From the NCBI GenBank assembly GCA_013298895.1, contig JAAFJM010000002.1, forward strand, positions 194,427 to 258,426: DNA of 64,000 bases. Reading direction: 5' to 3'. The notes beneath the pieces are model-generated. The model saw nothing but the letters and a program-made list of their open reading frames with translations, ran no database searches and had not been told where the DNA came from. Position 1 is the first letter of the stretch, and the number at the start of each line of letters is the position of its first letter. Of the stretch, positions 47,601 through 55,107 are shown piece after piece. A program made the position numbers and the translations under genes. This DNA comes from Bacteroidota bacterium. GTDB lineage: Bacteria; Bacteroidota; Bacteroidia; UKL13-3.

Positions 47601-48943
47601 GATTCATTTAACCTTGCGGCTACATTAGGGTTGGTAATGGCACCCGTAGTGGTAGCCAGATTTCCTCTACCACGCAAGTAGCCCCAAATTCCGTTAACTT
47701 GATTACCTAAGGATGTATCGGAACTATTAGTATTAACTGTCCAATATTTATTAACACGTTGACTTGCTTCACCCAAATCGGCCAAACCTAAAACATCTCT
47801 GGTATTATCAAATGCATTTGTTCTGTTTGTTACCCATACCTCTACCCTAGTAATATTAACCCTACTATTAATTATTGGTAAATTGCTTACTGCATTATCA
47901 AAATTTTGATAAAAATATTGTGATAAGAAAAAGTGACGATTCATATCATAAGCACTTGACTGAACATCAAATTTTGTATTGGTAGCTCCACCTTGAAGTT
48001 CTGTTTCGGTACTTCGGCCACGCTGTTGAGACACTACAGCAGTAGCAGTTAACCTACCAAATTGCATGGTAGTTTTAACACCAAATAAACTTTGGCTTCC
48101 TTGAATCAAAGAAGAGTTTAGAGGTAAACTAACATTTCCTAATTCAATTTTTTTAATAATATCATCTTCTTTACCTGCATAGTCTAACTTCATTTGATTT
48201 TCGAATTCAAATGTAGCTTCGGTATCATAGTTCATATTCACCTTAACTTTATCACCAACCGAACCAGCTACATTTAACTGAATCTTTTGTTGGAAATCAA
48301 ATTGTGAGGTACTTTGCTGACGTAATGAAAAAGCAGGATTACGAACTTCGTTTCCTTTGTATGAGAATATTAATTCTGCATTTCCTCTTGGTCTAATATC
48401 AATAACTGAGCTTCCAAATATTTTATCAAATATTTTATTAGGAATCATGATGGGAGGTATTAAACTACTTCCTTTTGCAAAATTATTGGCTTGACTCCTT
48501 TGGTTAAAATACTGTTTATTGGCTCGTTTATTTTCGTTTTTTAAACGCTCTTTAATACTTTCACTTGCGGGCATTTTAGTATTAAAACCGCCTACTTTAG
48601 ACGAGAAATTGTATTTATTCTTTTCTTTATCTAATTCATAAACGGATTTAATATTAGGAGGATCATTTAAATCGAAAGGATTTTTACTACCGTTAATTTC
48701 CCAAGGCTTTTTATCCTTAATTGGAAAAGGCATTTTAATTTTTTTGTTGGTGGTGTCCTTTTTATTAGTGCTATCAGGAGGAAGGATATTAAAATCCTTA
48801 TTTTGGCGCATAGAACGAACACTCCCGGCAGAAACCAGACCAAAAGCCATACTACTTAAAATAGCAAAAAGGCTTATATGAGATAGATGTATTTTAGGTA
48901 TTTTACTTAACAATGTAGAGTTTATCCATCGGCTAATATTCAA
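41675..48943 (-). CDS. sprA: SprA, type IX secretion outer-membrane translocon
   Basis: The giant outer-membrane channel of the type IX secretion system, also needed for gliding. At 2422 residues it matches known SprA proteins (about 2400-2500). An N-terminal hydrophobic signal (ISLFAILSSMAFGLVSAG) is followed by the SprA-type region DIRPRGNAELIFSYKGNEVRNPAFSLRQQST. The body is long and beta-rich, with many Asn/Gly/aromatic strands consistent with a 36-strand barrel. A Lys/Glu/Pro-rich insert (KPKPKATANSNDKNKKG) lies near residue 1930. The C-terminus is a terminal beta-strand, SGGFSLRYTIQ. It lies 21 bases after ruvA, an order conserved in gliding Bacteroidota. Confidence 0.97.
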   Translation of the reverse strand: MNISRWINSTLLSKIPKIHLSHISLFAILSSMAFGLVSAGSVRSMRQNKDFNILPPDSTNKKDTTNKKIKMPFPIKDKKPWEINGSKNPFDLNDPPNIKSVYELDKEKNKYNFSSKVGGFNTKMPASESIKERLKNENKRANKQYFNQRSQANNFAKGSSLIPPIMIPNKIFDKIFGSSVIDIRPRGNAELIFSYKGNEVRNPAFSLRQQSTSQFDFQQKIQLNVAGSVGDKVKVNMNYDTEATFEFENQMKLDYAGKEDDIIKKIELGNVSLPLNSSLIQGSQSLFGVKTTMQFGRLTATAVVSQQRGRSTETELQGGATNTKFDVQSSAYDMNRHFFLSQYFYQNFDNAVSNLPIINSRVNITRVEVWVTNRTNAFDNTRDVLGLADLGEASQRVNKYWTVNTNSSDTSLGNQVNGIWGYLRGRGNLATTTGAITNPNVAARLNESKNVLNQIYADEAVNGLKPLSQYMLVGQARLLNQNEYTFNSRLGFISLNQALNNDDVLMVAFSGNIGGVEFQVGEFSSDKAPNPVTPNVLFLKMIKGPSQRPDLPLWKLMMKNIYSLGSFGIQPTNFRLNIVYADDPSGADLNYLPVKNEPLINDQALLNVFNLDKMNLQQERVQDGVFDYVEGVTVLSQSGRIILPSVEPFGKFLRNKFVNNPALADYYCFSALYDSTKFAAIQLPQFDKFFLRGSYQGQSNNEISVGSTNLQPGSVKVTANGAPLTENVDYTVDYSLGRVKIVNTALLNSGAAIKVSSEGNSLFNVQQRTLVGTRLDYKVHKDFLLGSTFIYMNEKPLTRIVNAGEEPISNMVIGIDGSYKRDSRFLTKMVDRLPFITTKAPSSIAFNGEYAQLIPGINSALSDGGTGYIDNFENAEIPFDLKTQNNWFLASTPQGQPDMFPEGNLFNTLQNGSKRAKLAWYMIATSFHNSNDPFMPTHIKDNPATISNHNVRQVLVTDIFKGKMIQAGLPNTLPTFDLSFYPSERGPYNYNVKDLLSNGQIDNPQSNWGGIMRKIDQNDFEQSNIDYIEIWMQNPYEDNPLSNNKGELYINLGNVSEDILRDNRRAAENGLAKEAGAEAIAAATDNTVWGRVPKNPVINYAFDADANRRLRQDVGLDGLDDETERTFFDSVYIKEVAKKFGPTTTAYNKAVEDPSADNYHYYLGGDYDGAQLGILARYKEFNQTQGNSPVIGQGRETAYPTAATNQPDVEDINKDFTTNDIEAYFQYKIDIAKDKFVIGKNYVTDSVRSVVKFANLDEREETWYQLKIPVREFQKQVGDITDFKSVRFMRMFMRGFQDSTVLRFAYLQLVRADWRKYAGNLETGGEHKPVDPTDNTQFVVSTVNVEKNQNRSPIAYTTPPGIDRQVDFSSPQSVPLNEQSLSLLVCNLKDGDARAAFKNATVDMRQYAKLRMFVHAESAQSKNGDLRAFIRFGTDMVNNYYEYEIPLNLSTPGTADKANVWGNEMVITLEDLVDAKIARNNASWAFTLPYSVQKGNAKITVVGMPDFSQARVFMLGIRNPKKENGSITDNGLPVCGEVWFNELRMTEFNVRGGWAANGRLQAKLADFGNVQLTGSIITNGWGGVDKKLQQRAMDDTYKYDISSNFELGKFFPAKSGLSIPFFFSYGNTIIRPLYNPLNMDTKLQKELDQTTNEDRKTYISRATDDYSSQRAFNFTNVRKNRIGSKKAYPWDLENLTATFSFSENFRRNQQYESYLLQTYQTIVGYNYTFTNKPFEPFSKLIKSKNLALIKDINFNFLPSNWGARIQVDRRYGETINRTNDNTGGSVFIPAFYDKLFTMRRTYDLGWQFTKSIRFDYNAIADARIDEPNGRIDETQQAKRDSIFNNLWKGGRLTQFDQNVRASYNVPINKLPLLDFISQSNYSYSVNYQWRQAPPAADSLGNTIQNSRQQQVNVGANFTVLYNKLKFLRDINTPPPISKPKPKATANSNDKNKKGDKEEVDKEEKPAKELNPVVKTFFKLLMGVKNLNGSYTISDGTMLPGFRPRPDFFGQNSDLSAPGYGFILGDQDPNYRFDAAKNGWLANDSRMNNQFAQNLQEKISGTLTLDPIEDLRIVLNVDRSTQKNTTSIFRFNDADNSFKDFGFQESGSFSTTFSTINTAFSVDNAQGISQVFKQFENNRKEISERLAIEKFGSTQGLLRDSFDYIVGYSRYSQDVLIPAFLSAYSGSSASNAELSAFPKIPIPNWSVNYNGLTKLSFVKNWASNIALSHRYSSTYTVNNFLSPSTIPLDTAAGQTDIQSQYVIKNVSIAERFAPLIGIEVTLTNNLTTSFRYIKDRTLNLALGSRQLNEQLGEELSFGVGYRAKKLKIPFGRSRQLVLENDLNFRLDFSMRENVTKIRNLDRESNEPVSGQTIYSLRPTIEYQINEKLQLRIFYDRRQTNPLTSNQYPTVISSGGFSLRYTIQ

Positions 48944-48964
48944 ACTTTTCTTTAAAATAAAAAA

Positions 48965-49552
48965 CTATAATTGTTTAAGTGATTGTTTTACTAACTGTTC
49001 TACTGTAAATTCAGGGTTTGATTGGCGAATTTTAACCAATACTTTTTCAGCATCATTTTTAACAAAACCTAGTGATATTAAGGCCGATAGCGCTTGTTCT
49101 ATCATGGTGTTTCTTACCCCACTTGTTGTATTTTGAGGTTCATTTAGATTAATCATTTTTAATTTATCTTGTAAATCAATAACTAATCGTTGTGCTGTTT
49201 TTGGTCCAATGCCTTTGATTGATTTCAATAAAGTCCAATTCCCTGTTCCAATAGCATGTTTTATTTCGGAAGGTTTTAATGATGACAATATCATTCGAGC
49301 GGTATTGGTTCCAACACCATTAACTGAAATCAACTGCAAAAACAACTGCTTTTCGTCCTCATCGGCAAAACCATATAAAATATGAGAGTCTTCCTTGATA
49401 CTTAAATGTGTAAGAAGTTTTACTTCATTTAAAGCACTAATTTGCTCAAAAGTATTTAATGAAATTTGAATTCCATATCCTACTCCATTGCAATCTACTA
49501 CAATATATGCTGGCGTCTTTTCGCTAATTTTACCTTGAATGTGTGCTATCAC
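48965..49552 (-). CDS. ruvA: Holliday junction branch migration protein RuvA
   Basis: DNA-binding subunit of RuvAB. The 195 residues start MIAHIQGKISEKTPAYIVVD, the family's beta-barrel domain. Two helix-hairpin-helix motifs follow (LISVNGVGTNTARMIL and LKSIKGIGPKTAQRLVIDL). The small C-terminal domain III binds RuvB (IEQALSALISLGFVKNDAEKVL). It is the upstream gene of the ruvA-sprA pair. ruvB is not in the window, which is normal for the phylum. Confidence 0.96.
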   Translation of the reverse strand: MIAHIQGKISEKTPAYIVVDCNGVGYGIQISLNTFEQISALNEVKLLTHLSIKEDSHILYGFADEDEKQLFLQLISVNGVGTNTARMILSSLKPSEIKHAIGTGNWTLLKSIKGIGPKTAQRLVIDLQDKLKMINLNEPQNTTSGVRNTMIEQALSALISLGFVKNDAEKVLVKIRQSNPEFTVEQLVKQSLKQL

Positions 49553-49624
49553 TATAATTCTTTTTCAAATAAGGGTGCTAAAATATAAAATGTTTTTAAT
49601 TTTGCTTAGTAAATAAAATAATAT

Positions 49625-49939
49625 ATGTATCTAACAGTCAAACATTTTATTCTTTTTGTTTTTTTTATAGTTTGTTTTAAAATATCAAATGGTCAAAACC
49701 AAACGAAAAAAGTAAAAGAATATTATGAAAATGGAATATTAAAAACTAAAGGCAAGTTAAAAAATGACTTAAAAACTGGTATTTGGTTTTATTATTCTGA
49801 TAATGGGGCACTGATTCAGAAAGAGTATTGGAAAAAAGGAAAATTAAATTTTACCATCAAAATTAACGAAAAACACAAGGCATATGAAATATTATACCCA
49901 GATGGTAAAGTTAAAAAATTAAGAACCTGTGGTTGTTAA
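49625..49939 (+). CDS. small exported MORN-like repeat protein
   Basis: A 104-residue protein with a signal peptide (FILFVFFIVCFKISNGQ) and two to three MORN-variant repeats: KKVKEYYENGILKTKGKLKN, TGIWFYYSDNGALIQKEYWKKG and AYEILYPDGKVKKLRTCGC. Such repeats are frequent in Bacteroidota periplasmic or toxin-immunity-like proteins and give no specific function. It is divergent from ruvA and convergent with the LpxH-like gene (2 bases between stops). The ATG at 49625 starts the signal peptide. Confidence 0.75.
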   Translation: MYLTVKHFILFVFFIVCFKISNGQNQTKKVKEYYENGILKTKGKLKNDLKTGIWFYYSDNGALIQKEYWKKGKLNFTIKINEKHKAYEILYPDGKVKKLRTCGC

Positions 49940-49941
49940 TT

Positions 49942-50787
49942 TTATTTACTTATAATTTGATAAAAAAGTTCGTCAGGGTTAAGCATTGAACTATGTTCTT
50001 TTTCTTCTAATTCTTGCTCTTGTTTTTCTTGTTCTGTTTCTGGTTCTTTTACATAATGATGAAGTCGCCACATGCCCTCATTGTATTCTAAGGCTGTTAA
50101 ATTTTCCACCCAATCGCCACTATTCAAATAAGTTACTGTTCCTAAATCTGTGGTTACAGTTTTTATACTTGGCTGATGTATGTGACCACAAATTACATAA
50201 TCATATTTTTTTTGAATTGCTAATTGAATAGTTGTTTCTTCAAAATCATCAATAAATTTAATAGCACTTTTTACACCTTGCTTTACTTTTTTTGAAAAAG
50301 AAAGTCTTCCTTTTCCTAATATTTTTTCAGAAATAAAATTAACTATGCTATTCAAAATAATTAACAAATCATAGCCTTTCCCTCCTAATTTAGCTAACCA
50401 TTTGCTATGTTTCATGCTAATATCAAATACATCACCATGAAAAAACCATGCACGCTTTCCATCCAAATCTAACACAAGTTTATTCAGCAATTGCATATTC
50501 CCTAAGTTAAAATCAGTAAATCTTCGCAGCATTTCATCATGATTGCCCGTTAAATAATAAACTTTAGTTCCGTTGGCAAGCATTTTAAAAATTCGTTGTA
50601 CCACTTTGGTATGACTTTGGGGCCAATAGTGTTTACTAAATTGCCATATATCAATTATATCGCCATTAAGTACAAGTATTTCAGGGTCTATGGATTTGAG
50701 GTATTTATTAACTGCCTTAGCTTGACAACCATATGTTCCTAGGTGAATATCGGAAACAACAGCCAATTTTAATTTACGTTTACTCAT
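49942..50787 (-). CDS. metallophosphoesterase, LpxH-like (UDP-2,3-diacylglucosamine hydrolase type)
   Basis: A 281-residue calcineurin-like phosphoesterase. The five metal motifs are present: SDIHLGT, NGDIIDIW, TGNHDEML, FHGDVFD and CGHIHQPS. Family members of this length in Bacteroidota are usually annotated as UDP-2,3-diacylglucosamine diphosphatase, the lipid A step after LpxD, but a general phosphoesterase is possible because no other lpx gene is nearby. The C-terminal ~30 residues are Glu-rich (PETEQEKQEQELEEKEHS), probably disordered. Confidence 0.85.
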   Translation of the reverse strand: MSKRKLKLAVVSDIHLGTYGCQAKAVNKYLKSIDPEILVLNGDIIDIWQFSKHYWPQSHTKVVQRIFKMLANGTKVYYLTGNHDEMLRRFTDFNLGNMQLLNKLVLDLDGKRAWFFHGDVFDISMKHSKWLAKLGGKGYDLLIILNSIVNFISEKILGKGRLSFSKKVKQGVKSAIKFIDDFEETTIQLAIQKKYDYVICGHIHQPSIKTVTTDLGTVTYLNSGDWVENLTALEYNEGMWRLHHYVKEPETEQEKQEQELEEKEHSSMLNPDELFYQIISK

Positions 50788-50913
50788 GTAAAAAAGTTTT
50801 ACAAACTTCTGCTATTTTGCACACTCCTACATCACGTTAATGTTAAGTAATTAATTATTTAACATTATGGTTAAAACAATACCACAAATGCCATTTAATA
50901 AATATATTTGGAC

Positions 50914-51297
50914 ATGATTTTTAAACATATAAAAACATATGCACCGGCTTATATTTGGGCTATAATTGTTACCTGTCTTTGTGGTACTAATGGTAATAAT
51001 TTACCACATTTTGAGTTCTCGAGTTTATTACGAATAGATAAAATAGCTCACCTATTTTTATTTGGTACCGAAACGTATTTAATAGCCATTGCGACTAAAA
51101 AAAATAATGTTTCGAAAAGTAACTTTCAAATCATTTTCCCTGCATTTATAATTGGTGCTGTGTTTGGAGTAATTATTGAAATACTACAAGCAACTGTTTT
51201 TCCTAATCGTTCGTTCGATTTTATGGACATGATAGCCAATACTATTGGCTGTTTATTAGCTTGGTTTATTTTGAATAGGAAGTTTAAATTAAATTAA
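50914..51297 (+). CDS. VanZ-like family membrane protein
   Basis: A 127-residue membrane protein with about four helices. It begins MIFKHIKTYAPAYIWAIIVTCL and carries the family pattern RIDKIAHLFLFGTETYLIA, then FPAFIIGAVFGVIIEILQATVFPNRSFDFMDMIANTIG, where the conserved Glu, Arg and Asp lie. It ends with CLLAWFI. The frame begins at a TTG at 50908, but ATG 50914 is preferred. A VanZ-like gene near ruvA-sprA is seen in other gliding Bacteroidota, though usually with gcvH between; gcvH is not seen here. Teicoplanin resistance is not implied. Confidence 0.85.
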   Translation: MIFKHIKTYAPAYIWAIIVTCLCGTNGNNLPHFEFSSLLRIDKIAHLFLFGTETYLIAIATKKNNVSKSNFQIIFPAFIIGAVFGVIIEILQATVFPNRSFDFMDMIANTIGCLLAWFILNRKFKLN

Positions 51298-51534
51298 TCA
51301 TTGACTTTGTAGCTATTAGAATAACCATTAAAAGTTGTTGTATTTATTTAAAGAAATTCACATAATTAACGTTGATATCAGTATTACAAATATTTATTTT
51401 TATGTTACCCAAAAAAACAACTTATTTCTTAACTAAAAGTTATTTCTCCAAAAAGAAAGATTGTAGTAAGAAATTTTTATCGCTATCAAATTTTTAATAA
51501 CTTTGGCTTTATCCATACAGTTTCATTACACTCG

Positions 51535-52281
51535 TCAAATAATCCGCTTAACAATTCGCAACTTATGGCTATACTTTCGAGTTTCAGAATTCATAATGCC
51601 ATAATTATCTATTTTATCAATTCTTACCTTACCATTTGCATGAATTATTTGCCCATTTTCTAACAGTATTCCTACATGATTAATTTTACCTTCATCATTA
51701 TCAAAAAATGCTAAATCACCTATTTTAGATTCCTCTAAAAAAGCCAAGGTTTCGCCTTGTTCAGCTTGTTGGTAGGCATCTCTTTTCAGGAATATTCCAT
51801 TTTGCGCAAAAACAGTTTGAGTAAAGCCACTACAATCAATTCCCCATGGAGTTTTTCCGCCCCACAAATAGGGAGTATTTAAATATTGTAAAGCTGTTTG
51901 TTCCAAACTTACATGCTTATTCGTTTCAACCAAATTGGTAATAATATTATATCCCCCCACCTTAAATTGAGTGGAAGAATAGATGATACTTCCTGTGCTA
52001 ATGCACATTGGAGTTTCATTTACTAAAATTTTTAAAAAAGGATATTCTAAAACAACTTTGGGATTTTCCAAACTTAGCCAATCAGATTCGTTAATTATCT
52101 CAGCTTGCGTATCGTTAATCCATCCTATATATTTATCGTCAATGGTTTCAATTTTCAACCAATTAGGTTGTGTGTGTAACACGATATACTTTTGTCCAAA
52201 TAGCAATTGGCTAACCATTTCACTCTTGCTACTTGGCTCACTTCTAAGCGGAATAATCGGAATTAAACTAATACCAAACAT
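51535..52281 (-). CDS. C40 (NlpC/P60) peptidase with N-terminal SH3-like domain
   Basis: A 248-residue cell-wall endopeptidase. The N-terminal ~120 residues are two SH3b-like segments (PLRSEPSSKSEMVSQLLFG, IDDKYIGWINDTQAEI). The NlpC/P60 domain begins near residue 125, with the nucleophile Cys150 in WGIDCSGFTQTVF, His202 in INHVGILLENG and a polar His214 in QIIHANGKVR. It should cut gamma-D-Glu to diaminopimelate links. There is no signal peptide at the start chosen (ATG 52281), so a cytoplasmic role in recycled muropeptides is likely; this form is common in the phylum. Confidence 0.9.
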   Translation of the reverse strand: MFGISLIPIIPLRSEPSSKSEMVSQLLFGQKYIVLHTQPNWLKIETIDDKYIGWINDTQAEIINESDWLSLENPKVVLEYPFLKILVNETPMCISTGSIIYSSTQFKVGGYNIITNLVETNKHVSLEQTALQYLNTPYLWGGKTPWGIDCSGFTQTVFAQNGIFLKRDAYQQAEQGETLAFLEESKIGDLAFFDNDEGKINHVGILLENGQIIHANGKVRIDKIDNYGIMNSETRKYSHKLRIVKRII

Positions 52282-52336
52282 TTTTTTAAAAAACTTAAAA
52301 TTTATTGTTTATTTGCGTCAAAGCTATTAAAAAAAA

Positions 52337-52681
52337 ATGAACAATATTGACCTTACCTATTTAAAAGAGATTTCTGGCGGAGATGATTCGTTTATTAGAG
52401 AAATGTTAGATTTATTTATAAACACTACAGCTATTGAAGTGAATGAATTTGACCACCACTTAGCAGTTGGAGATTATACAGCAATTGGCCAATTAGCTCA
52501 TAAAATGAAAGCTCCCATACAAATGATTGGCGCAAGTGAACTTTTTGATAAATTAAAAGAAATTGAAAAAATTGGTAAAAATGGCGTTAGTACTGATTCA
52601 ATTCCAAATATGATTAATGAGGTTAAAGTAAAAATTGCAAACTTAGCAACTGAAATTAATGAACTATTGGCTACTATGTAA
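52337..52681 (+). CDS. histidine phosphotransfer (HPt) domain protein
   Basis: A 114-residue stand-alone HPt protein for phosphorelay. The four-helix pattern starts YLKEISGGDDSFIREMLDLFINTT. The phospho-accepting His55 lies in IGQLAHKMKAPIQMIG, and a further helix carries ELFDKLKEIEKIGK. It is an intermediate between a hybrid kinase and a response regulator; neither partner is in the window. It is divergent from the C40 peptidase gene and precedes prmA by 75 bases. Confidence 0.9.
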   Translation: MNNIDLTYLKEISGGDDSFIREMLDLFINTTAIEVNEFDHHLAVGDYTAIGQLAHKMKAPIQMIGASELFDKLKEIEKIGKNGVSTDSIPNMINEVKVKIANLATEINELLATM

Positions 52682-52756
52682 CTAGGTAACTTTTTACAAA
52701 TAAATATCCTATCAATTTATTTCTGTTTCTAAATTTTTTATACTCAATTTTTTATT

Positions 52757-53584
52757 ATGACTAACTACAAAGTTTTCCAAATTAACTGCGGTACCGATTT
52801 AACTGATATTTTAATAGCTGAATTAGCCGAAATTGGCTTTGAAGGATTTTTGGAAAATGAAACTGGTTTTGAAGCCTATTTATTAGAAAGTGAATACAAT
52901 GAAAATTTATTCAAAGAAATTGTAAGTAATTATAGTTTATCCCAAAATCAAATCATTGAAAACACCATTCCTCAACAAAATTGGAATGCACAATGGGAAA
53001 GTAGTTTTGAGCCTGTAATAGTAAGCAATCAATTAATTATAAAAGCGCCTTTTCATCAAATTGAACAAAAATATCCTTACGAAATAATTATTCAACCTAA
53101 AACATCTTTTGGAACTGGCCACCATGAAACCACACAAAGTATTATGGAATTAATGCTTAAAATGGAATTTAAAAATAAAACCGTTTTTGATTTTGGCTGC
53201 GGCACAGGGGTTTTGGCTATTTTAGCTTCGCAATTAGGAGCTACCACCATTTTTGCCAACGATATTGACGATTGGGCTTTTGAAAATGTGGGCGAAAATG
53301 CAGCCATGAATAATATAACCAATATCGATTATCAAAAAGGCGATTTAAGCATAGTTCCCAATACCGAATACGATATCATTTTAGCCAATATCAACAAAAA
53401 TATTTTACAAAAAAGTTTTGAGCAATTAAGCAAACATGTTAAAGCAAATGGTATAATTTTAATAAGCGGTTTTTATGAATCTGATTTGCTTGATTTGTTA
53501 AATTGCTGCCAAGCTTTTGGCCTAAATTTACAACAAAAAGTGGTTACCAATAATTGGTGTGCGGCAGTGTTAAACAATCAATAA
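52757..53584 (+). CDS. prmA: ribosomal protein L11 methyltransferase
   Basis: SAM-dependent trimethylation of ribosomal protein L11. The 275 residues comprise an N-terminal L11-binding domain (about 1-70), a linker with NWNAQWESSFEPV, then the signature FGTGHHETTQSIMELML and motif I TVFDFGCGTGVLAILASQLGA. The substrate-facing NxNxxxL motif is seen as ILANINKNIL. All are diagnostic for PrmA. It lies upstream of a convergent AlbA_2 gene. Confidence 0.96.
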   Translation: MTNYKVFQINCGTDLTDILIAELAEIGFEGFLENETGFEAYLLESEYNENLFKEIVSNYSLSQNQIIENTIPQQNWNAQWESSFEPVIVSNQLIIKAPFHQIEQKYPYEIIIQPKTSFGTGHHETTQSIMELMLKMEFKNKTVFDFGCGTGVLAILASQLGATTIFANDIDDWAFENVGENAAMNNITNIDYQKGDLSIVPNTEYDIILANINKNILQKSFEQLSKHVKANGIILISGFYESDLLDLLNCCQAFGLNLQQKVVTNNWCAAVLNNQ

Positions 53585-53616
53585 CTTAAAAGTATCTTTT
53601 CGATAATTTAAGAAAA

Positions 53617-54264
53617 CTAACTTAAAGTAAAAAATTCTGTTTTTTCGGTGGTATGCGAGCGTAAAATGCCGGCACTTACTAAATTAATCAGCATTTTTTG
53701 TGCTCGCCAACGACCTATGTTCAGTAATTTTGACACTTCCTTTAAAGTAATTTTATTATTGGTGTTTAGATATTGCAATAAACCTTGCTCGTGCTTACTG
53801 TATGCAATAAAAGTATTGGTATTATTAGTTTGTCGTTTTAATACATCTAATACAATTTTACTGGCCAATAAAGTTTTATCGGCTACACGAATATGTGCCC
53901 ACCATTTACCATCTTCATCTTTGGCATAATAAGGTTTGTCGTTTCCTTCAGGAATAATGCATTCAATAACAGTTTTACCGCCTATCTCCCACTCTACCAA
54001 AGTTATTTTTATTTCGGGTTTGCAGTAAAAACTTGCGGCCAAATCAAGCATGTATTTTTCGTCTTCGCTTTTTACGCCTGAAATGGTTTTATTATCGTTA
54101 ACGCCAACTAGTAAAGTTCCGCCTTTGTGGTTAGCAAAAGCAGCCATGGTTTTAGCAATTTTATTGGCCGAAGAAATGGTTTTTTTAAAATCCAATTGTT
54201 CACCCTCGCCCCTACTTATTAGCTGCATTACATGTGGAAACGATATGTTTTTATGGAAACTCAA
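53617..54264 (-). CDS. AlbA_2 (Schlafen-like) ATP/DNA-binding domain protein with C-terminal winged helix
   Basis: A 215-residue protein. The AlbA_2 domain runs from GEGEQLDFKKTISSANKIAK through AAFANHKGGTLLVGVNDNKTISGV and GKWWAHIRVADKTLLAS. From about 155 a winged helix is seen (LLQYLNTNNKITLKEVSKLLNIGRWRAQKMLINLVSAGIL). The full form uses a TTG start at 54264; an ATG at 54222 (MQLISRGEGE) is a good alternative. Roles of such proteins range from regulation to phage defence. No companion gene identifies which applies here. Confidence 0.8.
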   Translation of the reverse strand: MSFHKNISFPHVMQLISRGEGEQLDFKKTISSANKIAKTMAAFANHKGGTLLVGVNDNKTISGVKSEDEKYMLDLAASFYCKPEIKITLVEWEIGGKTVIECIIPEGNDKPYYAKDEDGKWWAHIRVADKTLLASKIVLDVLKRQTNNTNTFIAYSKHEQGLLQYLNTNNKITLKEVSKLLNIGRWRAQKMLINLVSAGILRSHTTEKTEFFTLS

Positions 54265-54474
54265 GACAAAAATTTTACTTAATTAATACCTTTATGAAAG
54301 TATAATTTAAAACATTACGCAAACAAATAAGTTTTTATTAAAAATACGCTATTTAAATTTTAAATATTTGATTCATTTATCAATAAAATTTTTATGGCAC
54401 ATATTTTAAATATAATTAGTTAATACCAACACAAATTCTACATTTGAACTAAACAAAAATACATTCAATCAATT

Positions 54475-54759
54475 ATGGATACTACATTTGAAATTATTGA
54501 AAAAGAAGCAATCGAAACATTAAAATTCCCGCACCAAGAAGTTTTAAAAGATGCTGAGAAAATTAAAGACAGAACCGATAACTTAAACAAAGCACTTTCG
54601 CTGGGAAATTTAGAGCATTTTAAAATAAAAATATATTTTGAAGACAATACCAAAAAGCGCATGGTTGATACCACTGTTTGGGGATTAACAGAAGAACGAG
54701 TTATTTTAAAACAAGGAGTAGTAATTCCAATTGAAAGAATTCACAAATTAGAATTATAG
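54475..54759 (+). CDS. small cytoplasmic protein, unknown function
   Basis: A 94-residue protein with no signal or membrane segment. The N-terminal half is helical (FEIIEKEAIETLKFPHQEVL, KDAEKIKDRTDNLNKAL), and the C-terminal half looks like a small beta-barrel or OB-type sheet (HFKIKIYFEDNTKKRMVDTT, GVVIPIERIHKLEL). It stands alone with an AT-rich leader of about 200 bases that shows no clear promoter. Similar small proteins appear in other Bacteroidota, but I cannot name a family. Confidence 0.65.
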   Translation: MDTTFEIIEKEAIETLKFPHQEVLKDAEKIKDRTDNLNKALSLGNLEHFKIKIYFEDNTKKRMVDTTVWGLTEERVILKQGVVIPIERIHKLEL

Positions 54760-54774
54760 CCAATAAAATAGTTG

Positions 54775-55107
54775 TTACAAAGCCAACTCCACATTTGGAT
54801 CCCAAAAGTGTTTATCAAAATCTTTTATTTGGTTATTTTCAATTACAAAACCTTCGGCCTCCAATAGTTCTTGCATGGAATTTTCTCCAAAATGGTGTTT
54901 TCCTGTTAGCAAACCATTTCTATTCACTACTCTGTGAGCAGGAATTGGTGGGATTAATTGATGGCTAGCATTCATGGCATAACCCACCATTCTGCTACTT
55001 TTGGCACTACCTAAATACTTAGCTATGGCGCCATAACTAGTAGCCTTTCCAAACGGAATTTGCCTCACCACATCAAATACGTTGTCAAAAAAGGTGTACT
55101 TATCCAA
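54775..55107 (-). CDS. alkyltransferase-like protein (ATL), MGMT fold without the active-site Cys
   Basis: A 110-residue DNA-binding protein of the O6-alkylguanine-DNA alkyltransferase fold. RQIPFGKATSYGAIAKYLG and SSRMVGYAMNASH are the expected helices. The acceptor motif reads P56-A-H58-R-V, with Ala where repair enzymes have Cys (PCHRV), so it cannot take up alkyl groups. ATL proteins bind O6-alkylguanine and recruit nucleotide excision repair. The reading frame begins at TTG 55107, directly abutting the stop of the arginase-like gene (55108), so translation is probably coupled. Confidence 0.9.
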   Translation of the reverse strand: MDKYTFFDNVFDVVRQIPFGKATSYGAIAKYLGSAKSSRMVGYAMNASHQLIPPIPAHRVVNRNGLLTGKHHFGENSMQELLEAEGFVIENNQIKDFDKHFWDPNVELAL

